A DNA stretch of 64,000 nucleotides. Source: Rhodoferax sp. GTDB lineage: Bacteria; Pseudomonadota; Gammaproteobacteria; Burkholderiales; Burkholderiaceae_C. The translations under genes were made by a program, and so were the position numbers. This document shows positions 45,556-54,348 of this stretch, piece after piece. The notes below the pieces were generated by a model that was given only the letters and a program-made list of their open reading frames with translations, had not been told where the DNA came from and did no database searches. The stretch is from assembly GCF_028689295.1 (NCBI RefSeq), contig NZ_JAQTWL010000004.1, positions 124,001-188,000 of the forward strand, in the 5' to 3' direction. Positions within the stretch are counted from its first letter, which is position 1. The number at the start of each line of letters is the position of its first letter.

Positions 45556-46668
45556 ATGTTATTCCATTCATCCCTACGCAAAGAGCTGTCGCGCAGTTTT
45601 GGCGCGACCCTGATCGTGCTGGTCACGGTGGTCATGACCATGACCCTGATCCGCACCCTGGGAATGGCATCGCGCGGTAGTTTCAATCCGTCAGACGTGA
45701 TGCTGGTGATGGGCTACATTGTGCTGGCCTACATGCCCACGCTGCTGACTCTGGGCCTGTTCATTGCCATCATTTCAACCTTGTCGCGCATGTACCGCGA
45801 CAGCGAAATGGTGATCTGGTTGTCCAGCGGCCAGGGGCTGTCTGCCGTGGTTTGGCCGCTACTGCGCTTTGCCTGGCCGGTGTTTGCGGTGGTCGCCGGT
45901 TTGGCTTTGGTGATCCTGCCCTGGACCAATTTGCGCATCGAAGAGCTGAAGAACCAATATGAGCAGCGCGGTGATCTGGAGCGCGTCGAGCCCGGCCAGT
46001 TTCAGGAATCTGCCGACGGCAAGCGGGTCTTTTTTATTGACAAGGAGGTGTCGGCGGCGCAAGGCGGTGCCAATGTCTTTGTGGTCACCACCGAAGAGGG
46101 CAAGGAAACCGTGACTTCCGCGCGCAGCGGTCGCGTCGAAACGCTGCCGACCGGGCGTTTTTTGATGCTCGACAAGGGCCAGCGCCTGGAGCGCGCCAAG
46201 GATTCGGCCGAAATCAAGGTCAGCAACTTTGAACAATACGGCATCCAGATCGGCCAGGACGCCCTCGAAGTCATGAATTTTGTGCCGGTGAACACCCGCA
46301 CCACTGCCGCATTGCTGGACAACCCGTCGCCCGCTCATTGGGCCGAATTGTCGTGGCGGCTGGGCCTGATTCTGATCTCGTTCAACTTTGTGCTCATTGC
46401 GGTTTCGGTGTCAAGCGTGAACCCGCGCGTGGCCCGAAGCACCAATCTGGTGTTTGCCTTGTTTACCTTCGTCTTTTATTACAACCTGCTCGGACTGGGC
46501 CAAAACATGATTGCCACCGGCAAGTTCAGCTTTGTCCAATTGATGCTGGGCCTGCACGGCAGCGTTTTTGTGCTGGCCCTGCTGATGCTCGCGAAACACC
46601 ATCTCAACCTGCAATGGCGCGAGCTGTTCAGCCTGTCGCGCTGGCGCTCCAAGGTGGCTGCCGCATGA
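45556..46668 (+). CDS. lptF: LPS export ABC transporter permease LptF
   Basis: Inner-membrane permease of the LptB2FG complex that extracts lipopolysaccharide. The 370-residue protein has three helices, a periplasmic beta-jellyroll (about 135-265) and three more helices. The start MLFHSSLRKELSRSF is typical; the longer frame from 45184 is antisense to pepA and is rejected. It overlaps lptG by ATGA. Confidence 0.95.
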   Translation: MLFHSSLRKELSRSFGATLIVLVTVVMTMTLIRTLGMASRGSFNPSDVMLVMGYIVLAYMPTLLTLGLFIAIISTLSRMYRDSEMVIWLSSGQGLSAVVWPLLRFAWPVFAVVAGLALVILPWTNLRIEELKNQYEQRGDLERVEPGQFQESADGKRVFFIDKEVSAAQGGANVFVVTTEEGKETVTSARSGRVETLPTGRFLMLDKGQRLERAKDSAEIKVSNFEQYGIQIGQDALEVMNFVPVNTRTTAALLDNPSPAHWAELSWRLGLILISFNFVLIAVSVSSVNPRVARSTNLVFALFTFVFYYNLLGLGQNMIATGKFSFVQLMLGLHGSVFVLALLMLAKHHLNLQWRELFSLSRWRSKVAAA

Positions 46669-47771
46669 GAACCATTCGCCGGCTGATCTATGGCGAAGTG
46701 CTTGTGGCGGTGGCTTTTGTCACGCTGGGGTTCTTGTCGCTGTTTTTCTTTTTTGATCTGGTCGAAGAAATCCAGGCGGTAGGGCGGCACACCGCCACCG
46801 GCTACAACCTGGCGCACGCGCTTGTCTATGTGGCCCTGCTCATTCCCAGCCACCTTTATGAACTCACCCCGATTGCCGTCCTGATCGGCACTATTTTTGT
46901 CATGGCGCGGCTGGCCCAGAGCTCTGAATTCACAATTCTGCGCACCAGCGGGCTTGATCCGTGGCGCGCGCTGCGGGCGTTGCTGATCCTGGGGCTGGGT
47001 TTTGTCATGCTGACCTTTGCGCTCGGAGACTACCTGTCGCCGGTGGCCGACCGCGCCGCCCAGTTGCTCAAGGCCCGCTACACCGGGCGCATCACGGTGG
47101 GCCAGACTGGCGCCTGGCTCAAGGAAAAACAGGCTGATGGCCAGTATGCTGTCAATGTGGGTGAACTGGCATCCGATGGCGTGATGCACGACATCCGTGT
47201 TTTCGAATTTGACAACCGGGGCTCCTTGCAGTCGGTCACGCAAGCCCAATCGGCCTCGGCGTCTGACGACGAAAGCTGGCAGTTGCAGCAGGTCAGGCGC
47301 ACCGAGTTCCCGGTCGAGGGTGCCGCCACAGCCCGCATCGATCATCTGCAGTGGGACTCGTTGCGCTGGCCCAATCGCCTCAGCGCAGAAATGGTGTCGG
47401 CCGCCCTGCTCAAACCCGAGCGCATGCGCGCCCTTGATTTGTTTCAGTACATCCAGCATTTGCAGAGCAACGCCCAAGACGCGCAGCGCTACGAAATCGA
47501 ATTCTGGCGCAAGGTTTTTTACCCCTTGAGTTGCCTGGTCATGGTGGTGCTGGCCTTGCCGTTTGCCTATTTGCATTTCCGCTCCGGCAGCATCACCACC
47601 TATGTGTTCGGCGGTGTGCTGGCGGGCATCAGTTTCTTTTTGCTCAACAACGTTTTTGGCTACATCGGCACGCTGCAAAATTGGCAACCCTGGCTGGCTG
47701 CCGCCTTGCCGGGCCTGATTTATACGGCGTTGTCGCTGTCGGCTTTCGGCTGGCTGGTGCTCCGGCGATGA
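46665..47771 (+). CDS. lptG: LPS export ABC transporter permease LptG
   Basis: Second permease of the LptB2FG exporter, 368 residues, with the same six-helix plus periplasmic domain plan. Its N-terminus MRTIRRLIYGEVLVA is typical. The ATG overlaps the lptF stop by four bases. No other lpt gene is in the window, as lptA/lptB/lptC usually lie elsewhere. Confidence 0.95.
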   Translation: MRTIRRLIYGEVLVAVAFVTLGFLSLFFFFDLVEEIQAVGRHTATGYNLAHALVYVALLIPSHLYELTPIAVLIGTIFVMARLAQSSEFTILRTSGLDPWRALRALLILGLGFVMLTFALGDYLSPVADRAAQLLKARYTGRITVGQTGAWLKEKQADGQYAVNVGELASDGVMHDIRVFEFDNRGSLQSVTQAQSASASDDESWQLQQVRRTEFPVEGAATARIDHLQWDSLRWPNRLSAEMVSAALLKPERMRALDLFQYIQHLQSNAQDAQRYEIEFWRKVFYPLSCLVMVVLALPFAYLHFRSGSITTYVFGGVLAGISFFLLNNVFGYIGTLQNWQPWLAAALPGLIYTALSLSAFGWLVLRR

Positions 47772-47819
47772 GGCGCAGCCGTTTGACGTATCAACCCTAT
47801 TCTTGAAAGTCAGGCTCTT

Positions 47820-48188
47820 ATGCAGGCAACCATTCTTTTCGGTCATGGCTCGCGCGACCCTGTTTGGCGCGTTCCCATCGACACCGTGGCGCAGCGCATG
47901 CTTGCGATTCAGCCGCAGTGCTGTGTGCGCTGTGCATTTCTTGAAATCACGGCGCCAGACCTGGCAAGCACCACTGCCGAATTGGTGGCGCTGGGCGTTC
48001 AGGGCATCACCATCGTGCCCATGTTTCTGGGCGTCGGCCGCCATGCCCGGGAAGACCTGCCGGTGCTGGTCGAGCAACTCCAGCGTGACTACCCGCAGGT
48101 TGGTTTCGTGTTGCAACCGTCGGTCGGCGAAGACGCCCGTGTGGTCGAGTTGCTGGCGCAGATTGCCTTGCCGGCTGCCACTTTTTAA
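47820..48188 (+). CDS. short CbiX-type sirohydrochlorin chelatase-like protein
   Basis: A 122-residue single-domain chelatase of the CbiX/SirB family with the metal-site histidine in LFGHGSRDP and another in GVGRHAREDLP. It should insert cobalt or iron into sirohydrochlorin, on the way to B12 or siroheme. Next to cysB, a siroheme role for sulfite reductase is attractive but inferred. Confidence 0.87.
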   Translation: MQATILFGHGSRDPVWRVPIDTVAQRMLAIQPQCCVRCAFLEITAPDLASTTAELVALGVQGITIVPMFLGVGRHAREDLPVLVEQLQRDYPQVGFVLQPSVGEDARVVELLAQIALPAATF

Positions 48189-48202
48189 AGTCTGGCAGTG
48201 CC

Positions 48203-49156
48203 ATGAACCTGCATCAATTCCGTTTTGTCCAGGAAGCCGTCCGGCGCAACCTCAATTTGACCGAGGCCGCCAAGGCGCTGCACACCTCACAGCCGGGCGT
48301 GTCCAAGGCCATCATCGAGCTCGAAGAAGAGCTTGGCATCGAGATCTTTGCGCGCCATGGCAAACGCCTGAAGCGCGTCACCGAGCCCGGTCTGCAAGTG
48401 CTCAAGAGCATTGAACTGATCATGCGTGAAGTCACCAACCTCAAGCGCATTGGCGATGAGTTCAGTTCGCAGGACAGCGGCACCCTGTCGATTGCCACCA
48501 CCCACACCCAGGCGCGCTATGTGCTGCCCGAACCGGTGGCCAAACTGCGCCTGGCCTACCCCAAGGTCAACGTCAGCCTGCACCAGGGCTCGCCCGACCA
48601 GGTGGCGCAGATGCTGATCGACGAAGTGGCCGAGATCGGCATCGCCACCGAGTCACTGGATGGCTATGACGAGCTGGTGACCCTGCCGTGCTACGAGTGG
48701 CAGCATGTGTTGGTGCTGCCCGCCGGCCACCCGCTGTGCAGCAAGGCGCACCTGACGCTGGAAGACATTGCCAACGAGCCGCTGATCACCTACCACCCGT
48801 CTTACACCGGCCGCACCAAGATCGACCACGCCTTTGCCACGCGCAAGCTCGCACCCCGCATTGCGCTCGAAGCCATTGACTCGGACGTGATCAAGACCTA
48901 CGTCAAGCTGGGCCTGGGGGTGGGCATTGCCGCCGAAATGTCGGTGCGCGACGTGGCCGAAGGCGGCGCCAACAATGAACTGGTGATCCGGCCTGCGGGC
49001 CAGTTGTTTGGCCAGAATGTGGCGCGCGTCGCTTTCAAGCGCGGCGCCTACCTGCGCAATTTTGTCTATCAATTTGCCGAACTGCTGAGCTCCCGGCTCA
49101 ACCGCACCCTGGTCGCCCGCGCCATGACGGGACACGTTAACGACTATGAATTGTGA
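48203..49156 (+). CDS. cysB: CysB-family LysR-type transcription regulator
   Basis: A 317-residue regulator of sulfur assimilation. The helix-turn-helix is LNLTEAAKALHTSQPGVSKAI, and the effector domain has ATTHTQARYVLP, typical of CysB/Cbl, which senses acetylserine or sulfate-derived signals. Fifteen bases separate it from the CbiX gene, so the two may be transcribed together. Distinguishing CysB from Cbl needs comparison. Confidence 0.88.
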   Translation: MNLHQFRFVQEAVRRNLNLTEAAKALHTSQPGVSKAIIELEEELGIEIFARHGKRLKRVTEPGLQVLKSIELIMREVTNLKRIGDEFSSQDSGTLSIATTHTQARYVLPEPVAKLRLAYPKVNVSLHQGSPDQVAQMLIDEVAEIGIATESLDGYDELVTLPCYEWQHVLVLPAGHPLCSKAHLTLEDIANEPLITYHPSYTGRTKIDHAFATRKLAPRIALEAIDSDVIKTYVKLGLGVGIAAEMSVRDVAEGGANNELVIRPAGQLFGQNVARVAFKRGAYLRNFVYQFAELLSSRLNRTLVARAMTGHVNDYEL

Positions 49157-49160
49157 AACT

Positions 49161-49267
49161 TTGCGGGACAGACCAAGATTTGCGAAGCAAATTTGCTCTG
49201 TCCTCAACATATTAGAACCTTGCGGGACAGACCAAGATTTGCGAAGCAAATTTGCTCTGTCCTCAAC
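49161..49267. repeat. tandem palindromic repeat, two identical 48-bp copies
   Basis: Copies at 49161-49208 and 49220-49267 are identical; the period is 59 bp. Each has GGACAGA/TCTGTCC outer arms and ATTTGC/GCAAAT inner arms. The reverse complement belongs to the same family as the array at 53396-53559. Confidence 0.9.
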
Positions 49268-49276
49268 TGATTAAAA

Positions 49277-50422
49277 ATGATCACGCTCAAAACCAAGCTG
49301 CCCAACGTCGGCACCACCATCTTTACCGTCATGTCGGCCCTGGCGGTGGAAAAAAATGCGGTCAACCTGGGTCAGGGTTTCCCGGACTTCGACTGCGACC
49401 CCAGGTTGGTGGAGGCCGTCACCCACGCCATGCAGCAGGGCAAGAACCAGTACCCGCCGATGCCCGGTGTGCCGGTGCTGCGCGAGGCCGTGGCGGCCAA
49501 GATCGCTGCGCTCTACAACCGTTCCTACAGCGCCGCCACCGAGATCACCATCACCGCGGGCGCCACGCAAGCGATCCTCACCATCATTCTGGCCGTCGTG
49601 CATCCGGGCGACGAGGTGATTGTGCTGGAGCCCTGCTACGACAGTTATGTGCCCAACATCGAGCTCGCCGGTGGTGTGCCGGTGCGCGTGCCCCTGACGC
49701 CCGGCACGTTTCGCCCCGACTTTGCAAGAATAGCCGCCGCCATCACGTCCAAAACGCGCGCCATCATCGTCAACTCGCCGCACAACCCGAGCGGAACGGT
49801 CTGGACGGCGGCTGAAATGCGGCAGCTTGAAACACTTCTGGCACCGACCAACGTGCTGTTGATCAGCGACGAGGTGTACGAGCACATGGTGTTTGACGGC
49901 CAGAAGCACCAAAGCGCGGCCATGTTTGCAGGCCTGGCGGAACGCGCCTTCGTGGTGTCGAGCTTCGGCAAAACTTACCACGTGACGGGCTGGAAAGTGG
50001 GCTACGTGGCGGCACCGGCGGCACTTACCCAGGAGTTTCGCAAGGTGCACCAGTTCAATGTGTTCACCGTCAACACCCCGGTGCAGTTCGGCCTGGCCGA
50101 GTACATGACGCACCAGGACGCCTACCTCAAGCTGCCGGATTTTTACCAGGAAAAGCGCGACTTTTTCCGGGACGGCCTGAAAGACAGCAAGTTCAAGCTG
50201 TTGCCCTGTGAAGGCACCTATTTCCAGTGTGTGGACACCTCCCGCATCAACGACCTGAAAGAAGCCGATTTCTGCCAGTGGCTCACTGCCGAGATCGGCG
50301 TGGCAGCCATTCCCCTGTCGGCTTTCTACGGCGCAGGCTTCGACCAGCAGGTGGTGCGGTTTTGCTTTGCCAAGAAAACAGCCACGCTGCAAATGGCGCT
50401 GGACAAATTGCAACGACTGTGA
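49277..50422 (+). CDS. PLP-dependent aminotransferase, methionine aminotransferase-like (YbdL type)
   Basis: Class I/II aminotransferase of 381 residues. It has the start NLGQGFPDFDC, the PLP contact SPHNPSGT, the ISDEVYEHMVF segment, and the Schiff-base lysine in SFGKTYHVTGWK. Likeness to YbdL suggests methionine, but kynurenine-type aminotransferases are close. It begins right after the repeat array; the end is 22 bases from the convergent mnmC. Confidence 0.86.
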   Translation: MITLKTKLPNVGTTIFTVMSALAVEKNAVNLGQGFPDFDCDPRLVEAVTHAMQQGKNQYPPMPGVPVLREAVAAKIAALYNRSYSAATEITITAGATQAILTIILAVVHPGDEVIVLEPCYDSYVPNIELAGGVPVRVPLTPGTFRPDFARIAAAITSKTRAIIVNSPHNPSGTVWTAAEMRQLETLLAPTNVLLISDEVYEHMVFDGQKHQSAAMFAGLAERAFVVSSFGKTYHVTGWKVGYVAAPAALTQEFRKVHQFNVFTVNTPVQFGLAEYMTHQDAYLKLPDFYQEKRDFFRDGLKDSKFKLLPCEGTYFQCVDTSRINDLKEADFCQWLTAEIGVAAIPLSAFYGAGFDQQVVRFCFAKKTATLQMALDKLQRL

Positions 50423-50444
50423 GCCGGACTGTCTGGTCGTGCCG

Positions 50445-52271
50445 TCAACCGCGCAGCGCATTCAGGCTGCGCGCCAGGCCGGCTTCCAGCGGCCAGGGTT
50501 CAGCGCCCCAGAGCGCGGCCAGCAGTTCGGCGCACAACACCGAAAAACTCAAACCCCGTGAACCCATACCAGCGCAAAGCCACAAACCAGGCTGGTCTCC
50601 TGTTTCCAGTGGTCCCACCGCGGGCAGCCGGTCAGCCGTCACGCAGCGGGTGTTTTTCCAGCCGTTGAGCGTGCCGGACTCAAACGCGGTTTGCAACTGA
50701 CTTGCCAGCTCAGGCAGCAAAGCTTGCAGGTGCTGCAGGTTGCCGAGGTGATTGTCCTGGTCGCTGCGTTCGGCTTCACGGGCGCTTTGGTACGACGAAC
50801 CCATGAACCAGGCCGAACTGCCGTCCATGGGCACATGGGGCACCATCGCCCCAGAACCGTTGACCGGGTAGGGTGGAAAGATAGCGGGCTCGGGTTCGGC
50901 ATGCATGGCCCAACTCAACAGGCCGCGCAGACCCTGCATCGCGGGCACCCGGGTCAAACTGGCAGCACGTTCAGGTTCGTCCTGCAGCAAACGCTGTACC
51001 AAGGTAGCAGCGCCACAGGCGTTGGCCAGCACCACGCGCTCGGCGCTGCACAGCACCTGGCCCTGCGCATCCAGCAGTTCCCATGCGCCTTTGCCTTGAT
51101 GCAGCCTGGCCACCGCTGCGTTGCCCATGAACGTGACGCCGGGTTGCCTGAGCCAGGCGCGCACCAGCTGCGCCGGTTTGAGCCAGGCACCGTGCGGGTG
51201 CCAGACATCCTGCGTGGTGTCGATGCCCTCGGCCCAATCGGCCTTGTGTAACGATGTTTGCGCCGGGGTTGACCATTCCTGTCCGGCATCGCGCCAGTGG
51301 ATCGGCAGGGTGGGGTTGCCGTCAATATGCCGCTCCTGCACGCCGTTGGGTGCCCAGTCCCGGCCTGCCACCAGCAGGCTGCGCGCTTGCTGCAGCATCA
51401 GGCGCACACCGCTGCGCGACAGCCGTGACAGCGCGCAGTCGTCCGCCGAGACATGCGGCACGACCAGGCCGACGGGCAGTCCGGACGCGCCAGCCGCTGG
51501 CGTCTCGGCCTGATCCAGCACGGTCACATGCCAGCCGCGCCGCGCCAGCGCTGCCGCCACACTGGCCCCGGCCAGGCCGGCGCCAATGACGGCACAGGTG
51601 CCAACGGGCAAGGCGCTTGCAACGGCATTGGGCCGGGAATTTTTAAGTTGCCAGCGCGGGTCGAAGCGGGCTTGGATCAGTGCCGGGGCGGTGCTTGAGT
51701 TTGGTGTGGCAGAGGTCTCTATTTCAAAGCCACATTGCGCCAAATGGCTGCTTAAATTCGACAGGGCAAGCTGATTTGGCGCATTGGCGACCAAACGGGT
51801 GCCACGGCGGCAGCAGCGCGCCAGCGCCTTGAAGATCCAAGGTGCATCCGCGTCGTCCACTGGCGCGCTCAAGGCCACCGCATCGGCTTCGAACCGTTGC
51901 TGGCGCAGCAGGCTCAAGGTTTCGCCCACGCACAGGGTCAGCACCACCTGGCCCTGATCCAGCACAAAACGGTGGAAACCCGGCAACAGTCCGAACCATT
52001 GGCTGACAAGCTCATGTGCAAACAGCTTCAGCGCCGGGTCCTGGCCAGCACCGCTCAGCACAGTCTGGTGGCTGACCGGGTGCTGGCAAAACGCCACATA
52101 GTGCAGCAGGCGAGGGCGCTGCGGGTCCAGACGCCAGGACTGCCAACTTGTGAGAAAGCGTTCGCCCTGCGCAAACTGCGTGTCCAGCATGCGCCAGCAG
52201 GCCAGCCCTTGCCACGCGCTTGTAGGGTCTTTGTTCAGGGTTGGCTGCGGTTTTTCAGGGCTAACCGCCAT
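50445..52271 (-). CDS. mnmC: MnmC: FAD-dependent cmnm5s2U34 oxidoreductase with degenerate MnmD half
   Basis: Completes the mnm5s2U34 modification of tRNA. The 608-residue protein is shorter than E. coli MnmC (668). The C-terminal half has the FAD motif AVIGAGLAGASVAAALARRG (about 228-247) and looks intact. The N-terminal MnmD methyltransferase half is short and lacks the ETGFGxGLNFL SAM motif; the matching place reads LDTQFAQGERFL. So the oxidoreductase is probably active and the methyltransferase not. The gene is convergent with the aminotransferase gene. Confidence 0.87.
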   Translation of the reverse strand: MAVSPEKPQPTLNKDPTSAWQGLACWRMLDTQFAQGERFLTSWQSWRLDPQRPRLLHYVAFCQHPVSHQTVLSGAGQDPALKLFAHELVSQWFGLLPGFHRFVLDQGQVVLTLCVGETLSLLRQQRFEADAVALSAPVDDADAPWIFKALARCCRRGTRLVANAPNQLALSNLSSHLAQCGFEIETSATPNSSTAPALIQARFDPRWQLKNSRPNAVASALPVGTCAVIGAGLAGASVAAALARRGWHVTVLDQAETPAAGASGLPVGLVVPHVSADDCALSRLSRSGVRLMLQQARSLLVAGRDWAPNGVQERHIDGNPTLPIHWRDAGQEWSTPAQTSLHKADWAEGIDTTQDVWHPHGAWLKPAQLVRAWLRQPGVTFMGNAAVARLHQGKGAWELLDAQGQVLCSAERVVLANACGAATLVQRLLQDEPERAASLTRVPAMQGLRGLLSWAMHAEPEPAIFPPYPVNGSGAMVPHVPMDGSSAWFMGSSYQSAREAERSDQDNHLGNLQHLQALLPELASQLQTAFESGTLNGWKNTRCVTADRLPAVGPLETGDQPGLWLCAGMGSRGLSFSVLCAELLAALWGAEPWPLEAGLARSLNALRG

Positions 52272-52280
52272 CGTGCGGGT

Positions 52281-52553
52281 TTAATCCTTGGGTGGTACGA
52301 AGCCTTGGGCGGCATCGGCGCCACCGCCAAAAAAGTGGTTCTCCATTTGCCGTGCCAGGTATTGGCGGGCGCGTGCGTCGGCCAGATTCAGGCGGTTTTC
52401 ATTGACCAGCATGGTCTGGTGCTTGAGCCAGTCGGCCCAGGCCTGCTTGCTGACACTTTGCCATATGCGCTTGCCCAATTCCCCCGGATAGGGTGGAAAG
52501 TCGAGGCCCTCGGCTTCAATACCCAGTTTGATGCAGTTCACAGTGCGCGCCAT
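52281..52553 (-). CDS. yggX: probable Fe(II)-trafficking protein YggX
   Basis: A 90-residue protein implicated in protection of iron-sulfur clusters. The N-terminal [20 protein letters not shown] with its cysteine and the C-terminal half with [18 protein letters not shown] are typical. It precedes mnmC by ten bases in the same direction, so the two form an operon. Confidence 0.95.
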   Translation of the reverse strand: MARTVNCIKLGIEAEGLDFPPYPGELGKRIWQSVSKQAWADWLKHQTMLVNENRLNLADARARQYLARQMENHFFGGGADAAQGFVPPKD

Positions 52554-52637
52554 AACAATCTTTCAAGGATGGTGTCAAAAACGTGCAACTGTAGCAAGGT
52601 TTTTCACAAAGCGCGCCACTGCGTTAAAATCCGACCT

Positions 52638-52868
52638 ATGTCAAAAGCAGATACCAAAACCAAAATCGTGGCCGATGGCCTGCGTTACAAATCCAAGGTG
52701 TCGGGTTCGCCTTTCACCGCCGCGACTTCGTTTGGTGCCGCCACCATGTCGTGCTTCCTGTGCGGCAAGCACCGCGCGCGCTCCCAAATGGTCTCGAAGA
52801 AAATTCTTGGCAAGTCACAGGCCGTGTGTTCACCTTCTTGCAAAGCCCTTGACGAAGCGTCCAAGTAA
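52638..52868 (+). CDS. conserved hypothetical protein with CxxC-type zinc ribbon pattern, 76 aa
   Basis: A small basic protein with two cysteine pairs, in SCFLCGKHR and VCSPSCKAL, that fit a zinc knuckle. The rest is Lys/Ala-rich. It lies 14 bases before dsbB and is divergent from yggX. A TAAAAT box (52625-52630) directly before the start could be a -10, giving a very short leader. Family unknown to me. Confidence 0.7.
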   Translation: MSKADTKTKIVADGLRYKSKVSGSPFTAATSFGAATMSCFLCGKHRARSQMVSKKILGKSQAVCSPSCKALDEASK

Positions 52869-52882
52869 GCTGCCTTAGCCGC

Positions 52883-53392
52883 ATGCCAAACGTTTTTTTG
52901 ATGACGATCGACAACGCGCCCCGGCGCGTTTTCGCATTTTTAGGTGGTGTCTGTCTGGCCATGCTGGCCTTCGGCTTGTACTTGCAGCACAGCCAGGGGC
53001 TGGAGCCCTGCCCAATGTGCATCGTCCAGCGTTATGCCCTTTTCTCGGTCGCCATTGTGGCCGGCCTGCTCAGCGCGAGCGGCCGCAGGCGCGTCCATTT
53101 TTGGGGCTCGCTGGCACTGTTGCTGGCAGCGGGTTTTGGTGCTTTTGTGGCGGCGCGGCAAAGCTGGCTGCAGTGGTATCCGCCTGAGGTTGCCACTTGC
53201 GGCCGGGATTTTTACGGCATGATCGAAAACTTTCCGCTGCAGCGCGCCATTCCCATGATTTTCAAGGGTAGCGGCGACTGCTCAGCGGTTGACTGGACCT
53301 TTCTGGGCGGCTCCATCGCCAATTGGGCCTTTGTCGTCTTCAGCCTGGTGATCTTGCTGGCCAGCGTGATGGTTTGGCGCAAGCGTCGTTAA
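52883..53392 (+). CDS. dsbB: disulfide bond formation protein B
   Basis: Inner-membrane quinone reductase that reoxidises DsbA. The 169-residue protein has four helices, the first periplasmic pair CPMC, and the second pair with cysteines in TCGRDF and GDCSAV. The fold and length match DsbB. A repeat array begins four bases past its stop. Confidence 0.95.
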   Translation: MPNVFLMTIDNAPRRVFAFLGGVCLAMLAFGLYLQHSQGLEPCPMCIVQRYALFSVAIVAGLLSASGRRRVHFWGSLALLLAAGFGAFVAARQSWLQWYPPEVATCGRDFYGMIENFPLQRAIPMIFKGSGDCSAVDWTFLGGSIANWAFVVFSLVILLASVMVWRKRR

Positions 53393-53395
53393 ATG

Positions 53396-53559
53396 GTTGG
53401 GGTCAGAGCACATCGCTGCGCGAGTGGTCTGACCCGCAAGGTCTCAAGTTAGTTGGGGTCGGAGCACATCGCCTTGCGAGTGGTCTGACCCGCAAGGTCT
53501 CAAGTTAGTTGGGATCGGAGCACATCGCCTTGCGAGTGGTCTGACCCACAATGTCTCAG
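53396..53559. repeat. tandem palindromic repeat, three copies of 56 bp
   Basis: Copies start at 53396, 53452 and 53508. Each carries the core GTTGGGGTCAGAGCA, a short linker, then TCTGACCC and GCAAGG. Copies 2 and 3 differ by a few bases in the arms. The array overlaps the 3' end of the convergent ParA-like gene by a few bases. Confidence 0.9.
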
Positions 53560-54257
53560 ATGGGCAGACTGTCAAACGACTCGTAGCTTTTGCGCAGCCA
53601 GTTTTTCACGCGCTGGCGCTCCAGCAGTCCCAGTGCATCTTCTTCCGAGCGGTTGTGGATGGCGGCCCAGAAGCTGGCGTTCTGGCGGTCGATCTTGCGC
53701 ATGCTGGCTTCGTGCAATTGCGCCAGCGTGACGATTTTTGCGCCCAGCGCCAGCGCCCTGGCCATGGCCGGCGATGCCTCAAGTTGTGAAAAATCGGTGC
53801 CGCGCCCCATGTTCTTGACAATCAGGTAGTTCGGACCGGCGCCGTACGCGTCGAGCAGCCGTTCGAGCAAATCCACCGAGTCCTTGCCGGCGTCGGCCAC
53901 ATGCCAGAAGTTCACCGCAATGCCCATGTCGGCCAGCAACGCCAGCAGGTCGGAGTCCTTGACCCAGCGCGCCAGCGGGGCGGCCGTTTGGGCTGCCAGA
54001 TCGACGATCACGCGGGGTGTCTCGCCTTCATTGGCGTTCTCGAAAACGCTGACCACCCGGTCCAGCCCCTCGTAGCTGTCCACCAGCACGGGCGCCGCGT
54101 AATCGGCATAGAAGCGGGTAAACGAGGTGTGCGAGCGGTCGGTGTCAAAGCCCATGAAGGGCAGGTCCTTGTCGATCAGGTACTGCGCCAGCACACGCGC
54201 CACCACAGATTTGCCGACGCCACCTTTTTCGCCGCCGATGAAATTGAGAGAACTCAT
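53556..54257 (-). CDS. ParA/MinD-like P-loop ATPase
   Basis: A 233-residue protein with the deviant Walker A GGEKGGVGKS near the N-terminus and FDTDRSHTSF as the switch I region. It resembles ParA-type ATPases seen in plasmid and mobilisation contexts. No ParB partner or centromere-like array is beside it. The start at 54257 begins the ATPase motif; the longer frame from 54641 overlaps the argA 3' end and is rejected. Confidence 0.78.
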   Translation of the reverse strand: MSSLNFIGGEKGGVGKSVVARVLAQYLIDKDLPFMGFDTDRSHTSFTRFYADYAAPVLVDSYEGLDRVVSVFENANEGETPRVIVDLAAQTAAPLARWVKDSDLLALLADMGIAVNFWHVADAGKDSVDLLERLLDAYGAGPNYLIVKNMGRGTDFSQLEASPAMARALALGAKIVTLAQLHEASMRKIDRQNASFWAAIHNRSEEDALGLLERQRVKNWLRKSYESFDSLPI

Positions 54258-54348
54258 GATTTTCCTGTTTGTATGAAAGTTTGAAGCACGATGAAGATCA
54301 CTTGAGAGCAAGCAAGAGTCATGCTCAAAAAGGTGCAGCTGTACCCTT

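Noticed and set aside
49161-49267. possible CRISPR or CysB operator pair
   Set aside because: Only two copies with an 11-base linker; they are downstream of cysB and belong to the same repeat family as the dsbB-side array.
53396-53559. possible CRISPR array
   Set aside because: Three copies follow each other with no unique spacers and no cas genes; each unit is palindromic, so it is a tandem REP-like array.
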